Assembly: GCA_023441625.1 (NCBI GenBank)
Contig: JAEZOA010000037.1
Location: forward strand, 1-31,579
DNA length: 31,579 nucleotides
Origin: Bacillota bacterium
GTDB lineage: Bacteria > Bacillota > Clostridia > Acetivibrionales > DSM-1351
Direction: 5' to 3'
Within the stretch, counting starts at the first letter, position 1. Each line of letters begins with the position of its first letter. A program made the translations under genes and the position numbers. The notes beneath the pieces were generated by a model, which saw nothing but the letters and a program-made list of their open reading frames with translations, ran no database searches and was not told the DNA's origin. Positions 7,827 through 14,930 of this stretch are shown here, one piece after another.

Positions 7827-7885
7827 GGCTTGCCAACTTGCGTTGTTAACATAAGAAATGTTGGCTTGCCAACTTGCGTTGTTTA
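7827..7885 (+). repeat. Dispersed palindromic repeat, one and a half tandem units (copy 2)
   Basis: A half unit, GGCTTGCCAACTTGCGTTGTT (7827-7847), runs directly into a full 40-bp unit (7846-7885) that starts TTAACATAAGAAATGTTGGC. The full unit differs from copy 3 at only two positions. It fills most of the gap between purN and purH inside the purine operon, so it is transcribed. Tandem duplication of half a unit suggests recombination or slippage during its spread. Confidence 0.8.
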
Positions 7886-7940
7886 GGCAGTTGAGTTAAT
7901 GTTTATATTTTTAAATTTTATAAATTGGAGGATTGGGGTT

Positions 7941-9485
7941 ATGATTAAACGTGCATTGATGAGTGTTTCAGACAAGACAGGCATAATTGAGTTTGCTTCT
8001 GCACTAGTTGCAAAGGGAGTAGAGATAATATCAACAGGCGGAACCGAAAAGGCTCTTTCAGAAGCAGGAATAAAGGTAGTAAATATTTCTGATGTAACAG
8101 GCTTTCCAGAATGTCTGGACGGAAGAGTCAAGACATTACATCCAAAGGTACATGCAGGAATATTGGCTATGAGAAGCAATGAAGAGCATATGAATCAAAT
8201 AAAGGCTTTGGGAGTAGATACTATCGATTTAGTAATTATTAACCTATATCCGTTTAAACAAACAATTCTAAAGGGAAATGTCGAGCTGGAGGAAGCAATT
8301 GAGAATATTGATATAGGCGGACCAACAATGATAAGAGCAGCTGCAAAGAACTATCAAGATGTTGCAGTAGTAGTTGACCCTGCTGACTACGGTAAGGTGC
8401 TTGATGAAATTAATGAAAACGGTGATGTTAGTGCAAAAACTAAGTTTAGACTTGCATACAAGGTTTTTGAACACACCAGCCATTATGATACCTTAATAGC
8501 TAAATACCTAAGAGATACTCTTGGTGATATAGAATACCCTGAAACTCTTTCTCTTACTTATGAGAAGGCTCAAGAGATGCGCTATGGTGAAAATCCCCAT
8601 CAAAGTGCTGTTTTCTATAAAGAGGTTGGAGCAAACAGAGGCTTTTTGCCAAGTGCAGTTCAGTTGCATGGAAAAGAGCTGTCCTTTAATAATATTAACG
8701 ATACAAACGGTGCACTTATGCTGCTCAAGGAGTTTGATGAGCCTACAGTAGTTGCTGTAAAACACACAAATCCTTGCGGAGTTGGAAGTGCAGATAATAT
8801 ATATGATGCTTACATGAGAGCTTATGAATCGGACCCTACTTCTATTTTTGGCGGAATTATAGCTGCCAACAGAGAAATTGATTTAAAGACAGCAGAGGAA
8901 ATAAACAAAATATTTATTGAAATAGTTATTGCTCCTTCATTCTCAGAAGAGGCATTTGCTGTGCTCTCTCAAAAGAAAAATATCAGATTGCTGAAACTGG
9001 AGGGAATAGAAGAACAGGCTCCTGCAGATACACTTGACATGAAAAAGGTTGCAGGTGGTCTTTTGGTTCAGAAGAATGATGATCTGCTATTTAACGAAGA
9101 GGATTTAAAATGCGTAACAGATGTTCAGCCAACAAAAGAGCAAATGGAAGATTTAAAATTTGCAATGAAGGTTGTTAAGCATACAAAATCAAATGCTATA
9201 GTTGTTGCAAAGGATATGAGGACTTTAGGCGTAGGACCCGGACAGACTAACAGAGTTCTGCCTACAAGAGTTGCTATTGAATATGCTGGAGAGAGATCCA
9301 TCGGAGCGGTTTTGGCATCAGATGCATTCTTCCCATTCTCAGACTGTGTTGAGGTGGCAGCAGCAGCAGGCATTAAGGCAATTATTCAACCAGGTGGCTC
9401 AATCAATGATCAGCTTTCAATTGATGCTTGTAACAAGTACGGAATTGCAATGGTGTTCACAGGAATGAGACATTTCAAGCACTAA
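7941..9485 (+). CDS. purH: Bifunctional AICAR transformylase/IMP cyclohydrolase PurH
   Basis: Catalyses the last two steps to IMP. The N-terminal IMP cyclohydrolase (MGS-like) domain shows ALMSVSDKTGIIEFA, ISTGGTEKALSEAG, DGRVKTLHPKVHAGIL and INLYPF. The AICAR transformylase domain shows the Lys-His pair in VVAVKHTNPCGVGSA, SIFGGIIAANREID, and the C-terminal FFPFSDCVEVAAAAGIKAII and GMRHFKH. The length is 514 residues. I used the ATG at 7941, which follows GGAGG (7927-7931); an upstream ATG at 7899 would add 14 unlikely hydrophobic residues. It lies inside the purine operon, separated from purN by the dispersed repeat and from purD by a structured leader. Confidence 0.95.
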   Translation: MIKRALMSVSDKTGIIEFASALVAKGVEIISTGGTEKALSEAGIKVVNISDVTGFPECLDGRVKTLHPKVHAGILAMRSNEEHMNQIKALGVDTIDLVIINLYPFKQTILKGNVELEEAIENIDIGGPTMIRAAAKNYQDVAVVVDPADYGKVLDEINENGDVSAKTKFRLAYKVFEHTSHYDTLIAKYLRDTLGDIEYPETLSLTYEKAQEMRYGENPHQSAVFYKEVGANRGFLPSAVQLHGKELSFNNINDTNGALMLLKEFDEPTVVAVKHTNPCGVGSADNIYDAYMRAYESDPTSIFGGIIAANREIDLKTAEEINKIFIEIVIAPSFSEEAFAVLSQKKNIRLLKLEGIEEQAPADTLDMKKVAGGLLVQKNDDLLFNEEDLKCVTDVQPTKEQMEDLKFAMKVVKHTKSNAIVVAKDMRTLGVGPGQTNRVLPTRVAIEYAGERSIGAVLASDAFFPFSDCVEVAAAAGIKAIIQPGGSINDQLSIDACNKYGIAMVFTGMRHFKH

Positions 9486-9529
9486 GATAGATGGGAAAAA
9501 GTCGTGCAAAAAATTTGTATAGGATTAAT

Positions 9530-9696
9530 GTTAAAGTGAATATTACCTGTTATAAGTAATTGAAATTTCCTCAGCTAGGGATATAAATCTTAGCAGGATG
9601 GGAGATGTATCAAGGGGATACATCTCCCATGGCTGCGTGTAGTCACTTTAACTGGAAATTTAAAATAAAAATTATAGCGAGTAATATTCGCTTTTT
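9530..9696 (+). promoter_or_regulatory. Candidate riboswitch/attenuator leader of purD (ligand unknown)
   Basis: GTTAAAGTGA (9530-9539) pairs perfectly with TCACTTTAAC (9643-9652) and encloses three local hairpins: ATTAC/GTAAT, GCTAGGG/TCTTAGC (9574-9580 with 9588-9594) and a 14-bp stem (9598-9611 with 9617-9630). Downstream, AGCGA (9676-9680) and TCGCT (9688-9692) followed by T-residues form a terminator-like stem 22 bases before the purD ribosome binding site. Bases 9533-9546 can instead pair with 9681-9694 (14 bp, one G-U). That pairing would break both the closing stem and the terminator. Such mutually exclusive folds are the usual layout of a riboswitch or attenuator. I do not recognise a purine, PRPP/ykkC, ZTP/pfl, THF, SAM or T-box core in it. 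It could alternatively be a MITE-like insertion with 10-bp terminal inverted repeats. Confidence 0.6.
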
Positions 9697-9730
9697 GTAT
9701 ACTAAAAGTAATTTTATGGAGGCTGAATAT

Positions 9731-10990
9731 ATGAAGGTTCTAATGGTTGGTGGTGGGGGAAGAGAGCATACTCTTTTATGGAAGCTAGCTCAAAGTCCAA
9801 AGATAAGTAAGTTGTATTGTGCACCAGGAAACGGCGGAATTTCCAAGCTTGCTCAATGTGTTGAAATAAAAGCAATTGATATAGATGGAATGGTTAATTA
9901 TTCCAAAGAAAATAAAATTGATTTGGTTGTTGTAGCACCTGATGATCCACTTGCAGCAGGCATGGTGGACAAGCTTAATGAAGCAGGGATTAAAGCATTT
10001 GGTCCTGTAAAAAATGCGGCTATAATTGAAGGTAGCAAAGCATTCTCTAAGGATCTAATGAAAAAATACAACATACCTACAGCGGGCTATAGTGTGTTTG
10101 AAAATAGTGCTGATGCATTGAGCTATCTTGATACTAGCAGTGCTCCAATAGTTGTAAAAGCAGATGGTCTGGCATTGGGTAAGGGTGTTATAATTGCGCA
10201 AACCATTGAGGAAGCAAAAGCTGCTGTAAATGAAATAATGAATGATAAGGTCTTTGGGAATGCCGGTAATAAGGTAGTTATAGAAGAATTTATCGAAGGT
10301 CCAGAGGTTTCTATTTTAGCTTTTACAGATGGAAAAACTATTGTACCTATGGTATCCTCCCAAGATCACAAACGTGCCTTTGACCATGATGAAGGGCCCA
10401 ATACAGGTGGTATGGGAACCTTCTCACCAAGTCCCCTATATGATGCTAAGCTTGCCGACTACTGCATGAAGGAAATTTTTATACCAACCATTGAGGCAAT
10501 GAACAAAGAGGATCGTAAATTCAAAGGTGTTTTGTACTTTGGATTAATGCTTACAAAGGATGGACCTAAGGTTTTGGAATATAATGCAAGGTTTGGGGAT
10601 CCTGAAACACAGGTAGTTATACCAAGATTAAAAACAGACCTGTTAGAAATATTTGAAGCCATTATTGATGAAAGGCTTGCTGATATAAATATTGAATGGG
10701 ATGACAATGCTGCTGTTTGTGTAGTTGCTGCATCAGGCGGATATCCTGGAAAATATCCAACGGGCTTAGAAATAAATGGACTTGATGATGCTCAAGCTAA
10801 TGGTGAAACTATTGTTTTCCATGCAGGAACTTCTTTAAGGGATGGAAAGCTCTATACAGCCGGTGGAAGAGTATTAGGAGTTACGGCAGTTGAAAAGACA
10901 ATGGACATGGCTATTGAGAAAGCTTATGCAGGTATACAGAAAATAAGCTTCGAGGGTATGCATTATAGGAAGGATATTGGAAGAAAATAA
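9731..10990 (+). CDS. purD: Phosphoribosylamine-glycine ligase PurD
   Basis: ATP-grasp ligase joining glycine to phosphoribosylamine (GAR synthetase). The 419 residues begin MKVLMVGGGGREH (the N-terminal phosphate-binding loop). The ATP-grasp segments are VVKADGLALGKGVIIA, VVIEEFIEGPEVSILAF, the DHKRAFDHDEGPNTGGMGTF loop, and LEYNARFGDPETQ (metal and ATP ligands). I chose the ATG at 9731 because GGAGG (9718-9722) lies eight bases upstream; an open frame upstream from 9605 translates the leader hairpins and is not credible. It is the last gene of the purine operon and is followed by a strong terminator. The 245-base gap before it holds the switch-like leader. Confidence 0.95.
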   Translation: MKVLMVGGGGREHTLLWKLAQSPKISKLYCAPGNGGISKLAQCVEIKAIDIDGMVNYSKENKIDLVVVAPDDPLAAGMVDKLNEAGIKAFGPVKNAAIIEGSKAFSKDLMKKYNIPTAGYSVFENSADALSYLDTSSAPIVVKADGLALGKGVIIAQTIEEAKAAVNEIMNDKVFGNAGNKVVIEEFIEGPEVSILAFTDGKTIVPMVSSQDHKRAFDHDEGPNTGGMGTFSPSPLYDAKLADYCMKEIFIPTIEAMNKEDRKFKGVLYFGLMLTKDGPKVLEYNARFGDPETQVVIPRLKTDLLEIFEAIIDERLADINIEWDDNAAVCVVAASGGYPGKYPTGLEINGLDDAQANGETIVFHAGTSLRDGKLYTAGGRVLGVTAVEKTMDMAIEKAYAGIQKISFEGMHYRKDIGRK

Positions 10991-11011
10991 AAAGATAATT
11001 TGTATTTGATT

Positions 11012-11050
11012 AGACCTTACTACATTAAAAACAGCGTAGTAAGGTCTTTT
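11012..11050 (+). terminator. Intrinsic terminator of the purine operon
   Basis: AGACCTTACTAC (11012-11023) pairs perfectly with GTAGTAAGGTCT (11036-11047) around a 12-base loop and is followed by TTT-G-TT. A 12-bp stem this close behind purD (21 bases after the stop) marks the operon end. Copy 3 of the dispersed repeat begins two bases later. Confidence 0.85.
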
Positions 11051-11051
11051 G

Positions 11052-11091
11052 TTAACATAAGCAATGTTGGCTTGCCAACTTGCGTCGTTTA
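11052..11091 (+). repeat. Dispersed 40-bp imperfect palindrome, copy 3
   Basis: Starts TTAACATAAGCAATGTTGGC and ends GCGTCGTTTA. It matches copy 2 (7846-7885) except for two bases. The centre folds as GTTGG, loop CTTG, CCAAC, and GCAA/TTGC extends the stem past a bulged T. It lies immediately behind the purD terminator, outside any reading frame. Confidence 0.8.
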
Positions 11092-11148
11092 ATTTCAACT
11101 ATTTTACAACAATGTTTTTACGTTTTTTAATATATAGTTCACTTTTTA

Positions 11149-11157
11149 TGCTATAAT
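11149..11157 (+). promoter_or_regulatory. Extended -10 promoter for nadD
   Basis: TGCTATAAT is an extended -10 element (TGn before a perfect TATAAT at 11152-11157). There is no good -35 box at 17 bases, which extended -10 promoters tolerate. It lies about 90 bases before nadD, after the purine-operon terminator, and probably drives nadD-yqeK and the following gene. Confidence 0.6.
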
Positions 11158-11246
11158 AATTCTTGTATCTGGTGAAAAATAATACTAAATATAGACTTGC
11201 CGTTAACAAAATTGGCTGAGATTAAAACCTAAGAAGGGATAACTTG

Positions 11247-11873
11247 ATGGGAAGTAGAGGATTGAAAATAGGAATTTGTGGAGGAACCTTTAACCCTATT
11301 CATTTAGGACATCTTGCTATTGCAGAGCTGGTTAGGTGTGAATTTAATTTGGACAAGGTTTTATTTATTCCATCAGGTATGCCTCCACATAAGGATTTGA
11401 AGATTGTTACTGACCCAATTCATAGATTGAACATGGTTAAATGTGCTGTAAGTACAAATCCATATTTTGAGGCTGTCGATATTGAGGTTGAAAGAAGGGG
11501 TTTAACCTATTCAGTCGATACATTAAATGAGTTGCACAAAAACTATTCTTGGGGAACAACATTTTACTATATAATTGGTGCAGATGTGGTAATGGATTTA
11601 CTTACATGGAAAAGATTTGAGGAAGTATTTGTGCTAACTAAGTTTATTGCAGTAATGAGAGCTGGATTTGAAGATAAGGATTTCAATGAACGGATAACGC
11701 TGTTGAGACAGAAGTATGATATTGATATTACTAGCTTTGAAGCGCCACTTATCGAAATTTCATCAACCCATATAAGAGATAGAATTAAAAATAATTTATC
11801 AGTAAAATATCTTGTAGATGAGTGTGTAGAAGAATATATAAAGAAGAATAATTTGTATTTATCAGACATGTAA
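11247..11873 (+). CDS. nadD: Nicotinate-nucleotide adenylyltransferase NadD
   Basis: Adenylates nicotinate mononucleotide to deamido-NAD in NAD biosynthesis. The nucleotidyltransferase motif GGTFNPIHLGHL (residues 12-23, with the HxGH signature) is near the N-terminus. SVDTLNELHKNY, FYYIIGADVVMDLLTWKRFEEV and the C-terminal ISSTHIRDRI complete the family pattern. The length is 208 residues. The ATG at 11247 is preferred over a TTG three bases earlier; GAAGGGA (11233-11239) is the ribosome binding site. The order nadD-yqeK-...-rsfS is the conserved Firmicute cluster, here without obgE upstream. Confidence 0.93.
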   Translation: MGSRGLKIGICGGTFNPIHLGHLAIAELVRCEFNLDKVLFIPSGMPPHKDLKIVTDPIHRLNMVKCAVSTNPYFEAVDIEVERRGLTYSVDTLNELHKNYSWGTTFYYIIGADVVMDLLTWKRFEEVFVLTKFIAVMRAGFEDKDFNERITLLRQKYDIDITSFEAPLIEISSTHIRDRIKNNLSVKYLVDECVEEYIKKNNLYLSDM

Positions 11874-11930
11874 TGCTTTAGAGAAAAATAAGGCTCACTG
11901 AACCTAATAGTTTATAATGGAAGGGTAGTT

Positions 11931-12509
11931 ATGAATTTTGAAGAAATGGATGCATTGCTTAAGCAATCATTGAGACCAAACAGATATATTCACTCGTTGA
12001 ATACAATGAAAGAGGCAATTTCATTGGCAGAGTATTATGGTGAGGATATTGAAAATGCTAGAATTGCTGGACTACTTCATGATTGTGCTAAAAATCTTAA
12101 CGATGATGAAACAATAAAATACTGTAATCTTTATGGAATAAAGCTAAATGAAATTGAGCAAAGTCAAGTATTTTTAATGCATGGTACGGTGGGTGCTATA
12201 ATTGCAAAAGAAAAATATGAGGTTAATAATGAAATTATATTAAATTCGATAAAATATCATACAACAGGGAATTTTAAAATGAGTATGATGGACAAAATAA
12301 TATATTTAGCAGATTATATAGAGCCGGGCAGGTTACATTGTGGGGCTGATAATGCGAGAAAACTTGCTTATATTGATATAAATAAGGCTTTGATATGTGC
12401 TTTTGATAATGTAATTAAGTATGTTATTAGTCAGGAGGGGTTAATTCATCCTTCTACAATTGAAGCAAGAAATAGTTTGTTACTTGACAGCGTAGATAGT
12501 GGACAGTAG
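11931..12509 (+). CDS. yqeK: HD-domain diadenosine tetraphosphatase YqeK
   Basis: The YqeK family hydrolyses Ap4A symmetrically to two ADP using a metal centre in an HD domain. The metal-ligand pattern is visible: His21 (RYIHSLNT), His50-Asp51 (GLLHDCAKNL), His84 (LMHGTVGA), His110 (IKYHTTG) and Asp128 (IIYLADYIEPGR). The length of 192 residues is typical. The ATG at 11931 follows GAAGGGTAG. It is placed directly after nadD, as in many Firmicutes. The assignment is to the family; activity is inferred from characterised homologues. Confidence 0.9.
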   Translation: MNFEEMDALLKQSLRPNRYIHSLNTMKEAISLAEYYGEDIENARIAGLLHDCAKNLNDDETIKYCNLYGIKLNEIEQSQVFLMHGTVGAIIAKEKYEVNNEIILNSIKYHTTGNFKMSMMDKIIYLADYIEPGRLHCGADNARKLAYIDINKALICAFDNVIKYVISQEGLIHPSTIEARNSLLLDSVDSGQ

Positions 12510-12558
12510 ATAGAACAATGTATTCATAAGCAAGGAATAAAAGTTTGAGGGGATTAAA

Positions 12559-13065
12559 ATGGGTAAATTATTTAAATATGGCTTTTATATAATAGGAACC
12601 TTTTTGTTGTTTTTTTCATCAATTATAGTAGGCTTCAATTTCTATAATGATTCAGGGGTATTTGATAAGGCTGTAGTTGAAGTTAAAAAGCAACCTGTAG
12701 AAGCTTCTACAAGTACTAAGAAGACTGTTGCAGCACCTGAATCAGTTAAAAAGGCTCCTACAGATAGAACTCCAGCGGTATCCACTGTAAATAATAATAA
12801 GCTGGTTGTAGAGGTTATTAACTGTACTGGTAAAAGCGGTTTGGCAGAGGATACTAGAACAATGCTAGAAGCTAAGGGTTACACTGTTAGCGCAGGAAAT
12901 AGTATTGATAGCAAGCAGGATACTTCTCAGATTCTTATTAGAAAAAAAGGGGCTAAGCCTGACGTGATAAGAAATATGTTAAAAATATCTGTAATAAAAG
13001 AGGAACTGCAACCAGACTCACGATTTGATATTACTATTATTATTGGAAGTGACTTTAACCCTTAG
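12559..13065 (+). CDS. Membrane-anchored LytR C-terminal-domain protein
   Basis: 168 residues. One N-terminal membrane span (about 8-28, LFKYGFYIIGTFLLFFSSII), then a Lys/Pro/Ser/Thr-rich linker (about 40-80), then a LytR_C-like domain from about residue 83 (LVVEVINCTGKSGLAEDTRTMLE... ending FDITIIIGSDF). The domain should lie outside the membrane. LytR_C domains occur at the end of LytR-CpsA-Psr cell-wall ligases and also, as here, alone on a membrane anchor; their role is not settled. GAGGGGATTAAA precedes the ATG. It sits between yqeK and rsfS, a position where Clostridia often carry an LCP or LytR_C gene. No catalytic LCP domain is present. Confidence 0.75.
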   Translation: MGKLFKYGFYIIGTFLLFFSSIIVGFNFYNDSGVFDKAVVEVKKQPVEASTSTKKTVAAPESVKKAPTDRTPAVSTVNNNKLVVEVINCTGKSGLAEDTRTMLEAKGYTVSAGNSIDSKQDTSQILIRKKGAKPDVIRNMLKISVIKEELQPDSRFDITIIIGSDFNP

Positions 13066-13081
13066 AAACAGCTAAAGCTAT

Positions 13082-13110
13082 TTGAAAGATATAAAATTAG
13101 GTGCTATAAT
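13082..13110 (+). promoter_or_regulatory. Sigma-A promoter for rsfS
   Basis: TTGAAA (13082-13087), a 17-base spacer ending in TGC, and TATAAT (13105-13110) form a near-consensus promoter with an extended -10. It starts 17 bases after the preceding stop codon and about 100 bases before rsfS, so rsfS and the genes after it can be transcribed independently of nadD. Confidence 0.75.
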
Positions 13111-13210
13111 AAACAGAGTTCTAGAAACGGTTATGAAAACCTTGAATTAGTAGTTAATAGACCTGCGTAATTGAGATTTTATAATATAAGTTGAGGATGA
13201 GGTGTAAAAT

Positions 13211-13552
13211 TTGGATTCTAAAAAATTAGTAGATAACATTGTTGAAGCGTTGCAAGAAAAGAAGGCAAGGGATATAAGTATAATTGATATTCATAATATA
13301 ACTGTAATTGCAGATTATTTTGTTATTTGTAGTGGAACTTCTACCACTCATATAGCTTCAATTGCTGATGAAGTAGAAATTCAATTAAGTAAAATTGGAC
13401 TCGAGCCATATCATAAAGAGGGTTATGATACTGCAAAATGGATTTTGCTGGACTTTGCCGATGTAATAGTCCATATTTTCCATGAAGAAGACAGAAGTTT
13501 TTATAATTTAGAGAGGCTTTGGTCAGATGGTCTATTGACTAATATCAGATGA
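13211..13552 (+). CDS. rsfS: Ribosomal silencing factor RsfS
   Basis: RsfS binds ribosomal protein L14 of the 50S subunit and blocks subunit joining when nutrients are short. The 113-residue protein has the family core: KKARDISIIDIHNITVIADYFVICSGTS, then EGYDTAKWILLDFADVIVHIFHEEDRSFYNLERLWSD. The start codon is TTG at 13211, supported by GAGGTG (13199-13204) six bases upstream and by the fit to family length; there is no in-frame ATG near. Six bases separate its stop from the MATE gene. Confidence 0.93.
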   Translation: MDSKKLVDNIVEALQEKKARDISIIDIHNITVIADYFVICSGTSTTHIASIADEVEIQLSKIGLEPYHKEGYDTAKWILLDFADVIVHIFHEEDRSFYNLERLWSDGLLTNIR

Positions 13553-13558
13553 TAAAAA

Positions 13559-14917
13559 ATGGTTATAGATGAAAATAATATTACGAAAAGTATTTTTAAA
13601 ATAGCCATTCCTGCTGTTATTGAGCAAGTTCTGCTAATGGTAGTAGGGGTTGTTTCACTTGCATTTGTGGGACACATAAATAATGAAGCTGTTACAGCAG
13701 TTGGTTTTATTAATTCCTTGTTTGCTTTTATTCAAGTGTTTTTTATTGCACTTTCAACGGGTTGTACAGTTATAATTGCCAGATTAATTGGAGAAGGCGA
13801 TGTAAAAAGTGCTAAATTAGCTATAAAGCAAAGTGTAATTATTGGGTTTATTTTGTCATGTATAATGACAGTTTGCTTAATATTATTTGCAAGGCCAGTT
13901 TTAAATCTATTTTTTGGTGGAGCTGAAGAACTTGTACTTGACATGTCGACAAGGTACTTTAAAATTACTCTTATTACACTTCCGCTGATGTTTGTAAATA
14001 TAATTATAAGTGGGTCACTCAGAGGAGCTGGAGATACAAAAACCCCAATGTTTATTGCAAATATCGTAAATGTATTGAACATTATTTTAAGTTATGTTTT
14101 AATATATGGGATAAGTATAGGCGATTTTTCCATAGAAAAAATGGGACTTACTGGTGCTGCTATAGCAGTTAGTATATCAAGAGGTTTAGGAGGCATATTA
14201 AGTTTATTTGTAGTTTTGAATAAAAAGGTATTACTATCCTTTAGCCTAATAGATAGATTCATAATAGATATTTCTTTACTCAAAAGGATTTTGAAGGTAG
14301 GTATCCCTGCATCTATTGAACAATTAATAATGCAAGGTGGTTTTTTAATTTTACAGGTAATAATTTCTAAAATGGGAACTAACTCCTCTGCGGTATACCA
14401 AATAGTAATATCGATAAATTCTATGTGTTTTGCTCCTATATTTGGATTTGGGATTTCGGCTGTAACTATGGTCAGTCAAAGTCTTGGTGCTAAAAGAATA
14501 GATTTGGCAAAAAAGAGTGCATGGCTAACTGTAAATATTTGTACTTTGCTAGCAATAGCTCTTTCCGCACTGCTATTTATTTTTGCTGGTCAGCTTATAA
14601 AAATTTATACAAAGGATATTGCTATAATTTCAATAGGTGTTAGTGCAATAAGGCTTTACAGCTTTTCTCAGCCTTTTGTTGCAATTGTCAATGTAATCTC
14701 AAATGCTTTAAGAGGTGCCGGAGACATAGCGTATGTAATGTTAACTAGTTTTGTTGGTATCTGGTGTATGAGACTACTTATAACCTATTTATTGCATTAT
14801 TTTTTCAAGTTAGGAGTTAATTCAGCATGTATAGCTATATTTATAGACTATTTCATTAGATCTATAATGTATATAATCAGATTTAGAAAAGGAAGATGGG
14901 CAAATATTACAATATAA
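13559..14917 (+). CDS. MATE-family multidrug/cation exporter
   Basis: Integral membrane antiporter of 452 residues with about twelve hydrophobic spans in two homologous halves. Family landmarks are IAIPAVIEQVLLMVVGVVSLAFVGHI at the start, SGSLRGAGDTKTPMFI in the first half, and GIPASIEQLIMQGGF and SNALRGAGDIAYVM in the second. These proteins export drugs or metabolites against Na+ or H+. The ATG at 13559 lies six bases after the rsfS stop and has no obvious ribosome binding site, so translation is probably coupled to rsfS. The ABC-F gene follows after 13 bases. The substrate is unknown. Confidence 0.9.
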   Translation: MVIDENNITKSIFKIAIPAVIEQVLLMVVGVVSLAFVGHINNEAVTAVGFINSLFAFIQVFFIALSTGCTVIIARLIGEGDVKSAKLAIKQSVIIGFILSCIMTVCLILFARPVLNLFFGGAEELVLDMSTRYFKITLITLPLMFVNIIISGSLRGAGDTKTPMFIANIVNVLNIILSYVLIYGISIGDFSIEKMGLTGAAIAVSISRGLGGILSLFVVLNKKVLLSFSLIDRFIIDISLLKRILKVGIPASIEQLIMQGGFLILQVIISKMGTNSSAVYQIVISINSMCFAPIFGFGISAVTMVSQSLGAKRIDLAKKSAWLTVNICTLLAIALSALLFIFAGQLIKIYTKDIAIISIGVSAIRLYSFSQPFVAIVNVISNALRGAGDIAYVMLTSFVGIWCMRLLITYLLHYFFKLGVNSACIAIFIDYFIRSIMYIIRFRKGRWANITI

Positions 14918-14930
14918 AGGAAGGTAAGAA

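Noticed and set aside
9530..9652. purD leader as a T-box, purine, ZTP or PRPP riboswitch
   Set aside because: I could not find the T-box bulge sequence, the purine-aptamer core, the ZTP CCGCC/GGGC pattern or the ykkC CTAGGGTTCCG-type core; only CTAGGG is shared and the context differs.
9605..9730. N-terminal extension of purD starting in the leader
   Set aside because: The extension translates the leader hairpins and the terminator; the GGAGG at 9718 and the family N-terminus both point to the ATG at 9731.
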